From contig JACGCN010000014.1 in NCBI GenBank assembly GCA_014905825.1, forward strand, positions 496,001 to 560,000: 64,000 nucleotides of DNA, written 5' to 3'. How positions within the stretch are numbered: the stretch's first letter is position 1; the number at the start of each line of letters is the position of its first letter. A model generated the notes under the pieces. It searched no databases and was not told the origin of the DNA. It saw only the letters and a program-made list of their open reading frames with translations. The stretch is from Lyophyllum atratum. Its lineage: Eukaryota > Basidiomycota > Agaricomycetes > Agaricales > Lyophyllaceae. Both the position numbers and the translations under genes were made by a program. This document shows, one piece after another, positions 41,130 through 52,640 of this stretch.

Positions 41130-41939
41130 ATGCCGGCCATGTCCAAAGCCCTCACTTTCGTCGCGAACCCGACCACCCGCGACCTCGAGCGCGTTATCAA
41201 CTCCCCTTTCCTTAAGACTCTCTTCCAGGGCGCTATCGGTTCCTTCCTAATCGACTACGCCTTCTCCCCGCTCGACGTCGTCACCACCCTCGAGTACGGC
41301 GTTACGCGCTACTCCCTCGATCCTCAGATGGCCGCTACGTTATGGTCTACCATTCCTAAACTCGCGCAAGTTATACATTGCGCTGCCTGGGAGCATAACC
41401 CATTTGCCTCGGCCGAGCCTCTCCCTACCTCCCTTCCCTTCGACAAACTTCGATCCATCGACTTACCCGCGCCCATCATCTCCCTTGTTCTCGCTTCCCC
41501 GCAGCGCAATCCCCTCCTCGACTCCTTTGACAGCGCCTACGACCTTAAGCATCGTATCACCCTTGTACAGCACATCGCTATGTACTATATCCGCTGGCTC
41601 GCCATGGGGGTAGAGCGCTCGATTAAGCAGGGTTTGGAGTCGAAATGGAGCTGGGGGTCGTACTGGGGACTATCTTGGGAGGAGTTCATAGCTCACATTG
41701 AGGAACCGAAGCCCATCGTACGCGTTCCACTTCCCGCCTATGATCATAGCGCCGTCGATAATTCCCTTGCACTCATACTCCATCCCACGCTCTCATCAAC
41801 CGCCATTCGCGCTAATCAAGTCCTGAGAGGCATTATTCCCGTCAAACTCGCTCCCATCTCCCTTCCCACCCCCTTCCATCACTTCTACAACCATTTTACT
41901 GACCTTTCCTTTGATACTTCTACTCCCTTCACATCATGA
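41130..41939 (+). CDS. Third gypsy ORF, unknown function, copy 1
   Basis: A 269-residue frame beginning MPAMSKALTFVANPTTRDLE, 134 bp after the pol stop. It is not env-like: there is no signal peptide, and I see no capsid, protease or nuclease motif. It contains IDYAFSPLDVVTTLEYGV, HIAMYYIRWLAMGVERSIKQ and WSWGSYWGLSWEEFIAHIEE, consistent with a helical soluble domain. Both gypsy copies keep it open almost to the end. Here it ends TCATGA, so its stop overlaps the next ATG; in copy 2 one extra T in TTTT ends it 8 codons earlier. Confidence 0.65.
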   Translation: MPAMSKALTFVANPTTRDLERVINSPFLKTLFQGAIGSFLIDYAFSPLDVVTTLEYGVTRYSLDPQMAATLWSTIPKLAQVIHCAAWEHNPFASAEPLPTSLPFDKLRSIDLPAPIISLVLASPQRNPLLDSFDSAYDLKHRITLVQHIAMYYIRWLAMGVERSIKQGLESKWSWGSYWGLSWEEFIAHIEEPKPIVRVPLPAYDHSAVDNSLALILHPTLSSTAIRANQVLRGIIPVKLAPISLPTPFHHFYNHFTDLSFDTSTPFTS

Positions 41940-42226
41940 CGCTTACCTCCTTATTAATCCGTGCAACCGATCTATTTATACCTCTATGCCTACCACCTCT
42001 TGTATTCAGCCACACACACTCACGACGCCTTACGATCATATTTAGCATTTGTAACATCATCCTTTCTAGTCTCTCTCGTTTTCCCTCTCTTATGTATTTT
42101 CTTGAGTCCTTACTCGTCTTACTTACCTTCGAAGTCATTTACCTATGGTCATTACCCATCATCGTTGGCATGATATCACTTATTCCCTGCATCAAGACTG
42201 GGGGGGCTATGTTATGGATACTATAG
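41936..42226 (+). CDS. Fourth gypsy ORF, hydrophobic membrane-type protein, copy 1
   Basis: A 96-residue frame that starts inside the previous stop (ATGA). It is strongly hydrophobic, with probably three membrane segments (LFIPLCLPPLVF; LTIIFSICNIILSSL; LLVLLTFEVIYLWSLPIIVG). It continues 17 bp into the 3' LTR. It occupies the position of env in env-bearing elements, but no envelope features are visible. Identical in both gypsy copies. It may be non-coding. Confidence 0.4.
   Translation: MTLTSLLIRATDLFIPLCLPPLVFSHTHSRRLTIIFSICNIILSSLSRFPSLMYFLESLLVLLTFEVIYLWSLPIIVGMISLIPCIKTGGAMLWIL
42200..42209 (+). other. Gypsy polypurine-tract-like G run, copy 1
   Basis: GGGGGGGCTA lies immediately before the 3' LTR, the place of the plus-strand primer. 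Confidence 0.6.
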
Positions 42227-42815
42227 CATAGCTACCCTAAGTTACAGATAGTCTCGATGAATAGAATAAGAGATAAACGCGACGAGCAGAAGTCGACGCG
42301 ACGCGATCATCGGACATTGCCGAACCGAAGGAGATTACCGTAACCGGCGGTTCGGCATCCTGACGTCAATGTTTGACTGTTTGGCAAAGGCTTTCCGGGA
42401 ACTTGCCGAGCCGCGCACGAGTTCACCGGATCATTCAAGAATCCTAAAGAACTCGCGCGCACCTTCGAACACTTGCGCGCGCCTACGACAAAGGTATGAC
42501 TCATTGACTCAGCTGGCTAGTATATAAGGAACGACTCGTAGCATACTTGTATTCTTTACCTTACTCAATATTACAGATTTTGCCAATCAAACCAACTTCC
42601 TTCTAAGTTAACCTTGCAGTGCGCAAGATCTCTAACTCGTAAACGATTATCTTAGTGACTAACAGGTTATCTGTTACTCCGTCAACACCAGAACGGTGGT
42701 TGGGATAATACTTACTCGTTAGATCATTAGAATCAACTTGGGTTATTGACTCGTCAGTTATTGAATCGTATCGTTGAGATCTGATCTAATCTACCGATTA
42801 CTCCGGTCCTCAACA
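42210..42815 (+). repeat. Gypsy 3' LTR, copy 1
   Basis: Matches the 5' LTR except for the CGCCTACGAC versus CGCCTTCGAC substitution and one missing T near 42701. Followed by GCCAC, the right target copy. Confidence 0.95.
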
Positions 42816-44869
42816 GCCACCGACAAGACGCTCGCGTTGATGGCTGCTCCTGCGAAAGGAAATAGTCAGTGTTATGAGTTATATGATTCGGGGGCCTCGC
42901 ACAATATGTCCCCGTATCGCGAGGAGTTTGTTTCCTTCCAAGACATCCAGACACGCCAGATGACAGCCGCAAATCAGCAGGATTTTCGGCTACAGGTATA
43001 GGGGACATGATTGTGTCAGTCCCAAATGGTTCGACGACGACAAAGATACGTCTCTTACCGGCGTATTGTACACCCCCGCGATCGGCTTCACCCTCGTCTC
43101 GATTGGGCGAATTGACGACGCCGGATATTTTGCACTTTCGGTGGAGGCCGCTGCGAGATCCGTACGGGGAACGGAGACTTGGTTGGCACTATCCCGAAGG
43201 CCAAGGGCCTTTATCGCGTCTTTCATGACTGCGACAGACCATCAGCAAATGTCGCCATACAAAAGCTCTCGGTGATGGACTTACATCGCCGCATGGGGCA
43301 CATCCAACCTCGAGCCGCGCGGGAGCTCGTTACCAAGGGTTTGGTCAAGGGGATTGAGCTCGTCGAGAGTGACGAGCCGGTGGAGTGCAATGCCTGCGTG
43401 CAGGCAAAGGCGACGCGGAAGCCTGTTCCGAAGGTTCGCGAGGGCGAACGAGCCACGGAGTTTGGCCAGGAAGTATGGTCGGACATCTGTGGGCCTGCCA
43501 GTACTACGAGTCTGGGAGGACGGAGGTACTACATCAGTTTTACGGACGATTGCACGAGATGGACAATTGTTTACCTTCTCCGCTTCAAGAGCGAGGCCTT
43601 CGCTGCCTACAAAGTCTTCGAGGCTTGGGTCTTGGCTCACTTGAAGGCCCGTATCTTGTGCCTCCATGTCGACCCGCGGAGGTGAATACCTCGACGGGGA
43701 ATTCGTCGCGTATCTCGAGCTGCAGGGGGACTCATCAAAAGCTGGCCGTGCATGACACGCATGAGGAGAACGGAGTCTCCGAACACGTCAACAGGATCTT
43801 GCTTGAGAAGGTCCGAGCCCTTCTCATCGCAAGTGGTCTACCGAAATTCCTGTGGGCTGAGGCTCTAATACACGCTGTCTGGCTCAAGAATCGCACGTCG
43901 ACGAAAGCCCTAAACGGCCGTACTCCCTACGAAGCTGTCTACAACGAGGTTCCCGACCTACACGACCTTCCGGAGTGGGGTTGCCATGTGTGGGTGCACG
44001 ATACGTCGAGCGGGAAGCTGGGTGTTTCGCGCGAAGGCTGGGCGCTGGGTCGGCTTCGACCAGGCCAGCAAGGGGCACCGCGTGTATTGGCCGGATAAGC
44101 GGAGCGTGACCGTCGAGCGGGAGGTCCGCTTCTCCGAGCAGAAAATGGCAGCAGTGGATGAGGAGGCAGTCGTGCTCGAGGGGGAGGAAGCGGCTGGTGG
44201 CGAGCCCGACTCTGAACCTGAAGCAATTAAGTCAGCTCCGACTACTCCCAAAACAGTTCCGAAAAACCTACCTGAGCCGCCGCCTGCACCGTGTGCTGTT
44301 CGTATTCGCAAACCGACCCAGTATGTCAAAGACATTCGAGACGGCACCGCCACGACCCACGCGCTACCCTCGAGGAAGGGTTTACCTCCCGGATTACAAG
44401 CCCCGCCCCCTGACGAGGAGGCTGTAACCCAGGTTGCCGAGGATAAGGGGGAGTTGGAGGAGGAGATCGATGGGGCGGCGATGGCTGCGGAGATGTCGGA
44501 CGGCACGGGCTGGAAACCGAGGAGTTTGGCTGAGGCGAAGAAGAGCCCTGCGTGGCCGCAGTGGCTCGAGGCGATCGAGTACGAGAGACGTGCGCTCGAG
44601 GCGCATAAAGACCTGGAGGTTGGAGAAGCCGCCGCCGGGCGCGAACATCGTTGGCTGCCGATGGGTCTTCGCTATCAAGCGCGACGCCGCCGGCGCCATC
44701 ACGCGTTACCGCGCGCGACTCGTTGCCCAGGGGTTCTCGCAGGTTTCCGGGGGTCGATTTCTTCGATACATTTGCGCCGGTTGCGAAGATGGCTTCGATC
44801 CGGACGATACTCGCATTCGCCGCACGCATGGACTGCGAGATCCACCAGGTTGATGTCAAGAGTGCCTAG
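42816..44869 (+). pseudogene. Ty1/copia Pol fragment, copy 2, many frameshifts
   Basis: Same content as 24025-26073 (protease, integrase, start of RT) but the frame is broken by more than ten one- or two-base indels, mostly in homopolymers. Examples: a lost T at about 42983 and 43130, a gained C at 43674, G at 43728, T at 44025, A at 44608 and T at 44745. The A at 44147 is shared with copy 3. The dense indels contrast with the near-perfect match elsewhere and may be uncorrected sequencing errors. Confidence 0.85.
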
Positions 44870-45300
44870 ATTGTTACATAACTGCGTCCATCATGATGTT
44901 AATATTATTGGAGCCGGAAGTTTTCCCGATGCCGGGCTCTTCCTGAGGGTCTGCCAGTGATGGAGATGAATCATACACTCCATACTTCCATCGTAGACAT
45001 CGGAGCGACAAGAGCTCCGGTACTCTCATCTGGTGGCATGCCATCATGCACAGATTATCTCTCCATTTCAAATCCCTCAGTTCCATAAAAACCCCCCTAC
45101 CAGAGGTGAACATTCCTTATCTCCCATCCCATCACGAAGTGAACACGATGGTCCGTACTCAGAAGCGGGGTACTAGGCTCCTCACTTACCTCTCCCCACT
45201 TAGTCCCCACACGCCCAAGCCCATCGACATCGGCCAGTGGCAGAAGAAGCGGGACCGAGACGCCAAGATCGAGAAGAAGTTTGTTGCAACGGCAGTCAAG
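44870..45300. other. Flank of copia relic copy 2, no gene
   Basis: Corresponds to 26074-26497. It differs by one extra C at about 45208 and two extra AAG triplets at about 45248 and 45277. Confidence 0.5.
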
Positions 45301-45875
45301 ATGCCTGGAATGTTTGATCCAAAGGACCCCAAGAAACAACTCATTCACTGGTGCGTACCGTGAATTTACTCGTCACTCTATCTGTGCTGTGAGGCTGAAC
45401 ATGTATGTCGTAATACATAGGCGCGGCGGAGGTGCCTATGAGCAAGCCAATGAATGGCGCTCAACGTCGTTCGACACGCGCAAGTCGGGCAGTACCGATC
45501 CCGAAATTGAAGTCCAGTAAGTTGTCGAATCATGTTTTTTAGTCGCAGTCGCCTTATAAGCTCGGTCAGATTGATTAGCAAGGCCTTCGCGGTCTCCTCT
45601 GCTGCTCCCTATCATTGGGAGTCAAAAACTAGCAAAGGAGTACACCACGACCCAGGTCTACAATCTTCTGGTTGCTAAGAAGTTCAATCATTATTTGTAC
45701 AACGGAACCGGAAGTGGCTGTCTGACCTGGACGACCGCGTTAGTGAAGCTTCTTGAGACTGAAGGGGTTTTACCCAAAGGTTCTGAGGCGAGCTTTTTGA
45801 AGGAGGGTGGCGGAGGTTCGCGCTGATCCCAACTATTGGGTGGCTGATGAACCTGGTGCCAAGTTCTACAATTGA
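45301..45875 (+). pseudogene. Small uncharacterised protein, copy 2, frameshifted
   Basis: Matches the gene at 26498-27069, including splice sites. The third exon has an extra A (CAAAAACTAG, about 45626) and an extra G (GAGGGTGG, about 45807), and the intron has an extra T. The frame is lost unless these are sequencing errors. Confidence 0.7.
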
Positions 45876-45965
45876 GCACCACTCCACTGTAGCCGATCAG
45901 ATTAATTAGAAACCGTTGTACTATGGAATTCGTACAAGTGACCCTTATCCGCTCAACGCATTCGT

Positions 45966-47004
45966 TCATCTAAAGTACAACCCCTGTGACATCCTCCACA
46001 GCCATCTTTCCTGCCTGAAATATGGTCCACAAATGAAAGGGACCAACGCCTTCCAAAACTCGTCGTTCGTTCCACTGATCGTCTCATCCTCATTCTGCCT
46101 CCGCATCGCCACATACTCAAACCACGGCGGATAATATCCTGCCCATCCCCAGTCAACGATCCAAAGGCGACCATCTTCACCTACGATGACGTTTCGAAGG
46201 TTGAGGTCCTGATGTGTCAGAACAAGCGGTTCGGAATTGTCGAATAAATCGTTCCTCGAGGGGTCATCTCGAGGCAACTTCTTGGCGTCCATCGCCATCT
46301 GGTGGCGCTTGTTGAAAAAGTCTGAGAGCTCAGAATACGAGGCGAATGGACCGCGGTGAGATTGAACTTGACCAAAGATGGGGGATTCACATATCCGTGC
46401 TCCTTGCGCGCTCAGTGGGCCAGGCGGCGTCGTGGCAGACGCCTTCAGGCGACGGAGCTGACGGACATAGCGGCGCAATGTAAAAGCCACACGGATTTTC
46501 CGCCACGTCGAAAGAGTTCCCCAAACGTGAGCTAGTGTTGGACCTGGGATGTAGTCCATGACGATCCAGAAGTCCCATTGGCGTTTCACAACGCGGCGGA
46601 CGCGTGGGACGGGGATAGTCGTCTCTGCGAACAGGAGGTCGAGCGCGTTCGCTTCTGAGGCGTCTGCAGCGTCTTCGTCCAAGTCTTGGGAACCCTTTGC
46701 GACGGTGCCGGGCGTCAGTTTGACGACACCGGCGTCTGGGTGTAGTTTGGAAGAATTCTTTCTGAGCACGAGGATTTCCTCATTGCTAAGCTGGTCGACG
46801 TCTGACGGCTGGAGACATGTGCACACCGCTATGTGAGCACTGGCGGATGCTCCACAGGGCGAGCGAATAGAATTTACTCACGACGATGCTCCTCTGTGGT
46901 CTCTTGTCCGGTATCACGGATGTCAGGATGATGTCCAGTGTATCTGCTATCATTCCAAGGAAGGCGTAAAACAGCCATTTTCGTGTTCCTTCAGGTGTGT
47001 CCAT
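45966..47004 (-). CDS. APH-type kinase, copy 2
   Basis: Exons 47004-46882 and 46808-45966. The protein is the same as copy 1 at 27159-28197, including the H-x-D-x4-N loop and the DWGWAG motif. The second, intact copy means higher gene dosage if the duplication is real. Confidence 0.8.
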
Positions 47005-48221
47005 TGAAGTGAATGCGTTGGATACTTGGGAGACTTGGAGTGTGGGCCCAGTCAGCACGTAAACCTTATTGCGAGCGGAGCCTGACCTCCCAGAACAAAC
47101 AGGTACAAACCTGGGTTCTCAATTTCAAATAAACTCTGAGCCGTAAATCGCCTGCAAGTCGTGCGAGAACATCCAGTGACTCTCCACAACTTTGCATGGA
47201 TGTTGCTTATCTTTCCCCAAATTCCATGCGATTCGAATTGCGGTGACGGTGATATTCTCCCTCGACCGTGTGGTCGGCTTTCAAATCACGCGGCGGCCTC
47301 CTAAGTTGAGATAAATCCCCCCCTACTCGGACGATTCTTCGTCTTTCTCTCCATGACTTTGCATATACATTGCAAGTGCCGGAATACATGAACCCATCTG
47401 AAAATTTGTCGCATTCACTGTCGATTCACGGTGCTCTTATCGTTTTCGCTTATCCCGCCACTCGCACAAACAGGTACAAATAAGGTCGTCGAAATCGAAT
47501 TTATCGAAGGATTTGATAGCTCATGGCGGTCACGCAGTCCCAACTGTGTGGCCATATCGCGGGGAATTTTTTTTTTTTGAATCAAATTCTATAACACCTT
47601 TGTGGCAAAGCCATATAGTAATGTATGTACAGCTGGTAGCAATCCAAAGCATCCAAGAATCATGTGTCTAGTGAAGGTCCAGCTGTAACAGTTGCTGAGG
47701 ACGCGCAGTGCACGTCCAAAGCGGAGAATTCCGCATATTATGAGGCGCCAGGTATGCTGGGCCCCGAACTGTAAAGTAGAGTTAGGTGGGTGTGCGAAGT
47801 TGAAGATACTATATGGCTGTGCATCGCGGGCGTTCTATTTGTCGTCGGACTACAACAGTCCGTAACGGTGCTTTCTTGTATTATATAATACTAGATTCAC
47901 TCCCATGCGGAGCAACGCCCGCTGCTGTCGTGATGCAACCCGTAACCCATCTTCGGAAGGCGCAACGTGATTGCGGGATGGAACTATGCAGGTGAACCAC
48001 CATATCAATTCATCTGCTGTTCATTCATTTTGAATCATGTAGGAGAACCGAAAGTATTGCTCTAGTAAGCATCATTCTCATGAATGTCCAACTCGAGATG
48101 AATGGCCAAACCCGGCGCGGGATGGATTAGAAGTATAAAGGTGAGCCTATGATACCCTACTGTTCCTCAAACTTTTTTAAGTCCCAGCAATCTTGATCAC
48201 CATCTCATCCTTAGCTCCGCC
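47005..48221. other. Intergenic, copy of 28198-29414, no gene
   Basis: Differs from unit 1 by single-base indels (one A fewer at about 47264, one T more at about 47443). Includes the T homopolymer and the TATA box before the short peptide. Confidence 0.5.
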
Positions 48222-48356
48222 ATGCGTCTTTTCACCATTATCCTCGCCGCTGTTTTGAATTCAGCTCCGTGCCCAATCCCTACAAGTCGTTTTCTTGAAG
48301 GAGTGGTAGTGCCTGCCAGTCCATGTAAAACAGGAACTTGGCTGTACCATCTCTAA
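48222..48356 (+). CDS. Putative 44-residue secreted peptide, copy 2
   Basis: Identical to 29415-29549, with the same TATA box about 80 bp upstream. Confidence 0.4.
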   Translation: MRLFTIILAAVLNSAPCPIPTSRFLEGVVVPASPCKTGTWLYHL

Positions 48357-48524
48357 GCAATAGATGGTTTTTAGACAAATACATGATTGATGCTACTTAT
48401 AAAGAACTGATCAGGTTTGATACACTATTCGAAGGAGAAACGATCTAACAAAATATGTTCAAGAAATCAGCGCGGTCATCAAGACAACCAGTGTCGACCT
48501 CCGCAGCCCATCACCCATCACCCC

Positions 48525-50474
48525 TCACTCCCCATCCACCTCCATCCCCTGCCCACCCGCACCCGCACCCCCACCAAAATCAATCGGCGCAACCCTACTC
48601 TTCCTCCTCGCATACTCGCTCTGCCTCGCCCTCTTCTTCGCGCTCATCACAACCCCATCACCCGCCGTCTTCCCACCCCCAGCCTTCCCGCCAAAGCTAG
48701 ACCTTTGCGCCTTGACCCCCAAACTCGATCTGGTGCGGCCTCCACGCGCTGACGGTGTCCCACCAGGCGGTCCGCCCATGCCAACCCCCGCAGTAGCCCG
48801 TTGCGACGCCAGCTTCGCGATGACCTTCGACCGCGAGATTCTGGGTTTCCTCCCTGTCATCGACCGCTGCCTTATAGGCGGCAGCACACTCGTCGATGGA
48901 CCCGCGTCTTTGACCACGGACATATCCTCAATAGCACCGTGTTGATTCTGGTCCGGCATACCTGTCGACGCGAAGGACTCAACTGGTGGTCGTTTCTTGA
49001 CCGGCGTTGGGATGCCAGAGGGCATAGCGAGCGGCTTGCTAAAAATCCCACCCGGTCTCGGCGACCATGGTCCCGGCCCCTGCGCGGCCATCCCAGGATC
49101 GTTCGTGATCATCCCCAGTGCTTCGCCGCCCTGTGACTGCTGTATCCCTGAGCCTTCTGCGACAGTCCTCAAACTCGTACCAGAGCCAGAGGCAGACGGT
49201 CGGGCTTTGGCCAGGGAACTGGCAGTTGGGGCGAGGAGCCGCGATGACGACAACCTCGAGGATAAGCGAGAGGACGATGAGCCTGTCGCAGTTGCATTCG
49301 ATGTCGACGTGCGGCCCATAGGTCCTGTCGACAGCTTCTTCAATCCCATGCTGCCCACGCCGCCCAAGGACGGGACCTTATTCGAAGATGCGAAGGAAGA
49401 GCGCGTCCCGATGGATGATACAGCAGCCCCGCTCTTGGAAGAGGTTCCGGTCCCGGTGATTGAGCTACTCCGGCTGGGCCGCACGAGGCTGCTCCGTGTG
49501 GAGGATACGGGGCCAAAGGAAGGAAGAGGGGATCTGGAGCGTGAGGAGGTCGTGGATGTCATTGTCGCGCTGGCCTTGTCTTGGTCGACGCGGAGGGATG
49601 AGACTCTGCTGGCGGGAGGGTTGATAGCTGTAGAAGGCCGAGCGTTGCCGATCAGTGGAGCCTTCTTCTGTGCCGGGGCAGGCGCTGGTGCGGGTGCAGG
49701 TGCAGGAGCTGCCTTTGATAGCTTCGTGGCGGGCTTGGGTATTCCACTTGTGCCAGTAGCCGCAGTTTGTGCAGATTTCCCTCCACCCCAGACCTTCTGG
49801 ACGAGCGACTTGGCCGAGGACAAGAAGCCGAATCTCGAAGGCTTCGGTGGTGGTTGCGGTTTTACTATACATTTTTGTGGGTCAGCTTTCACCTTGGATT
49901 TGTTGAGATCGAGATGCAACTCACGCAAAACGCCACCCCTTCCGATACTAACGCGTCCTCTCGCACCACCTGCGACACCTACGCTGCTTCTTCTCCTCGC
50001 CTTGTTCAATTCGAGTTTCCTCCGAATCGCCTCTTTCTCCTTCCGCCTCTGCTCTTCCTCCTCCGCCTTCGCTTTCTCCTGCTCTTCCTGAGCTTTGGCT
50101 GCATCTTCTTGCTTCGCATCCTCGACCATTGCAGAAGAGTCAAGCTTGGCACGTTTGCCATCCTCAGCTTCGTCACCCTCCTCATCCTCCGACTCGTCAT
50201 CACCAAACGACCCAGGAAGAACTCTCGGCCTTCTCCCACTGCTAATAACACGCGTCGCACTGATCCTTCCCGACGCAGCATCCCCTCCAATCCTCCTCCC
50301 ATACCTATCCCTCCCAGCCCCATGCCCCAACACGCTCGACTTCCTCTTCTTCCCAGCCCCAGCCCCACCCCCCGCATCCTTCATCCCCCGCCTCTTCACA
50401 AGCGCATCAATCCCCTCCATCTTGCTAAACTCCTCCGCATGTAGGGAAGGGTTGCTACTGAAAGCGATATCCAA
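48525..50474 (-). CDS. Large disordered basic protein, copy 2
   Basis: Same 649-residue frame as at 29718-31667, again fused at its 5' end to antisense of the copied exon. No differences were noticed. An unfused version would be expected after the last duplication unit, outside this window. Confidence 0.6.
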   Translation of the reverse strand: MDIAFSSNPSLHAEEFSKMEGIDALVKRRGMKDAGGGAGAGKKRKSSVLGHGAGRDRYGRRIGGDAASGRISATRVISSGRRPRVLPGSFGDDESEDEEGDEAEDGKRAKLDSSAMVEDAKQEDAAKAQEEQEKAKAEEEEQRRKEKEAIRRKLELNKARRRSSVGVAGGARGRVSIGRGGVLRELHLDLNKSKVKADPQKCIVKPQPPPKPSRFGFLSSAKSLVQKVWGGGKSAQTAATGTSGIPKPATKLSKAAPAPAPAPAPAPAQKKAPLIGNARPSTAINPPASRVSSLRVDQDKASATMTSTTSSRSRSPLPSFGPVSSTRSSLVRPSRSSSITGTGTSSKSGAAVSSIGTRSSFASSNKVPSLGGVGSMGLKKLSTGPMGRTSTSNATATGSSSSRLSSRLSSSRLLAPTASSLAKARPSASGSGTSLRTVAEGSGIQQSQGGEALGMITNDPGMAAQGPGPWSPRPGGIFSKPLAMPSGIPTPVKKRPPVESFASTGMPDQNQHGAIEDMSVVKDAGPSTSVLPPIRQRSMTGRKPRISRSKVIAKLASQRATAGVGMGGPPGGTPSARGGRTRSSLGVKAQRSSFGGKAGGGKTAGDGVVMSAKKRARQSEYARRKSRVAPIDFGGGAGAGGQGMEVDGE

Positions 50475-50647
50475 GGCAAGAAGAAGCGGAAAGCCAAGGA
50501 GCCTGCCGCTGAGGAAGCTCCCCCACCGAAACGCAGTCGGCGACTTCTGAACGAGCCGTAAGTATTTGAAGTTGACTCTGCTTCACCTACCAGCGACTGA
50601 CGCTTTATGCTAGGGCTGAGAAGATTGTGATGAGTGGCAGGTACTGA
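50443..50647 (+). pseudogene. Copied 3' exons of the 20420-22854 gene, second junction
   Basis: Identical to 31636-31840 and at the same junction. Confidence 0.9.
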
Positions 50648-50677
50648 CATCGACGTACCAGCTTCCTCAAATCACGC

Positions 50678-51348
50678 CACTTCTCAAGAATCTTACCGCA
50701 TATCGCCAATCCTAGGCTCTGGCGAATCTCAGCACTTTACGAATCTCACGACCTCTTATGAATCTCGCCATGTCTCGTGAATTTCACCGGCTATCACTGA
50801 TCTCACCACCTATGTCCAATCTCCCCGCCTCTTGTCAATCCCACCGCTCTCACCTATCTTCCCGCCTCTCAGAAATCTCACCACTTATCAGTAATCTTGC
50901 CACCTCTCCCGAATCTCCATGTGTATGTCGTCATTTCGTGGCTCTGACTGACTTCATCAAACTGGCAAGTCTAGTCTTAATGACGTACGACATTCTCCCG
51001 CTTATTCCTAATTGTCGCTTCTTACAATCTTCCTGTTTATCTCGAATCAGGATAAGTCAATCTTCCGTTTATCCTGAATCCCGGCTACATACAATTTTCT
51101 GCCTATCTCGAATCTTTATGTCTTTCCGAATTCTTACTTAGTATGCGTACTTATAATCTAGTCTGAGTGTGTACGGTTCGTGTAGACAGTCGTTCGTGTA
51201 ATTGAAATTCTGTCTTAATCAGAATCGGTGGCTTAAGCACAATTTTTATCCCTACCTAATAAGCGGCCTTCAGAAATAATCTGAACTGAATTGACTGGTC
51301 CCATGGGGTTCACGGCCGAGGTATTGGGGCCCGACATGGAGACAGCGG
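50678..51348. repeat. Copy 3 of the 19-bp minisatellite and its flank
   Basis: Same as 31871-32540, including the unit-2 specific differences. No gene. Confidence 0.85.
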
Positions 51349-51810
51349 TTGCCGAACCGCGACGCGATGGTGGATTGGGCCAGAGAGTTTGGTTGGGCAG
51401 GGATGCCGGAGGTCATCGGCGACGGTGAGCTGACGGAGCTCTCGGATGATGACGCTGGCAGTATGCCGTCCCTGCTGAGCGTCAGTGATTCCTCGGAGGA
51501 GAGTGACTCTGAGGACAGCGACTTCAATGAGTTGCAGGTCGACTGTGCTGCGTTCCGCACAGGTCTGTGCCGCCCGCTTGATTTGGAATCCACGTCGTCG
51601 GATGATGAACCCAATGGTTTTGGGTTGCTGGTGCCTGTAGATGGTGCTGCCGAGGAGGAACCGAAGGCGGATCGCGTTGCGCGTTGGGTTGAGGAGACCG
51701 CAGCTGTCTTGAGGGATGGAGATACGGGTGACGACCCATTCTCTCCATGGATGTGGCGGCCTTGGTGGCCGACCTTGCCGCTGCTGGGTCTGACATTCGT
51801 CGGGTGGTAG
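51349..51810 (+). CDS. Acidic copia gag-end-like ORF, copy 3
   Basis: Identical to 32542-33003 and followed by the second gypsy element. Confidence 0.4.
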   Translation: MPNRDAMVDWAREFGWAGMPEVIGDGELTELSDDDAGSMPSLLSVSDSSEESDSEDSDFNELQVDCAAFRTGLCRPLDLESTSSDDEPNGFGLLVPVDGAAEEEPKADRVARWVEETAAVLRDGDTGDDPFSPWMWRPWWPTLPLLGLTFVGW

Positions 51811-51823
51811 CTTTCACCACCAC

Positions 51824-52430
51824 TGTTATGGATACTATAGCATAGCTACCCTAAGTTACAGATAGTCTCGATGAATAGAATAAGAGATAAACGCGACGAG
51901 CAGAAGTCGACGCGACGCGATCATCGGACATTGCCGAACCGAAGGAGATTACCGTAACCGGCGGTTCGGCATCCTGACGTCAATGTTTGACTGTTTGGCA
52001 AAGGCTTTCCGGGAACTTGCCGAGCCGCGCACGAGTTCACCGGATCATTCAAGAATCCTAAAGAACTCGCGCGCACCTTCGAACACTTGCGCGCGCCTTC
52101 GACAAAGGTATGACTCATTGACTCAGCTGGCTAGTATATAAGGAACGACTCGTAGCATACTTGTATTCTTTACCTTACTCAATATTACAGATTTTGCCAA
52201 TCAAACCAACTTCCTTCTAAGTTAACCTTGCAGTGCGCAAGATCTCTAACTCGTAAACGATTATCTTAGTGACTAACAGGTTATCTGTTACTCCGTCAAC
52301 ACCAGAACGGTGGTTTGGGATAATACTTACTCGTTAGATCATTAGAATCAACTTGGGTTATTGACTCGTCAGTTATTGAATCGTATCGTTGAGATCTGAT
52401 CTAATCTACCGATTACTCCGGTCCTCAACA
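51824..52430 (+). repeat. Gypsy 5' LTR, copy 2
   Basis: 607 bp, identical by eye to 33017-33623, with the same bZIP-type sites and TATA box. Confidence 0.95.
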
Positions 52431-52640
52431 TTGGTGGACACACCCGGAAACTGAAAAACTTGTCAGTAATTCAGTTTCTAAGCCCCTAACGCTATCGGAT
52501 CTCTCATACTCTTGTATACATATTCGCTAATCTCTCAACACCCGGCTACTATTTCGAACAACCCTTCAAGATTCAGATCCGGTTTAACTAGTTTTGGTAG
52601 CTATTCCCTCAATCTCAATTAAACAGCTAACTATCTATTT

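Larger units (their letters stand above)
33017..42815 (+). mobile_element. Ty3/gypsy chromovirus-type LTR retrotransposon, copy 1
   Basis: A complete 9.8 kb element with LTRs of 607 and 606 bp (TGTT...AACA), a tRNA-primer-like site after the 5' LTR, gag-pol in the order gag, zinc knuckle, protease, RT, RNase H, integrase, chromodomain, two extra ORFs, a G-run polypurine tract, and a 5-bp target duplication. The LTRs differ by one substitution (33298 T versus A) and one homopolymer base, so the insertion is recent. It lies inside the copia relic. Confidence 0.95.
31636..50442. repeat. Segmental duplication unit 2 (18807 bp, with gypsy insertion)
   Basis: Same content as unit 1 plus the nested gypsy element at 33017-42815. 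Unit 3 repeats it with an offset of 18807 bp. Within it, about 42980-45960 carries a cluster of small indels not seen in units 1 or 3. Confidence 0.95.

Noticed and set aside
41130..42226. Calling the extra gypsy ORFs an envelope gene
   Set aside because: There is no signal peptide, no cleavage site and no single transmembrane anchor layout; only position is env-like.
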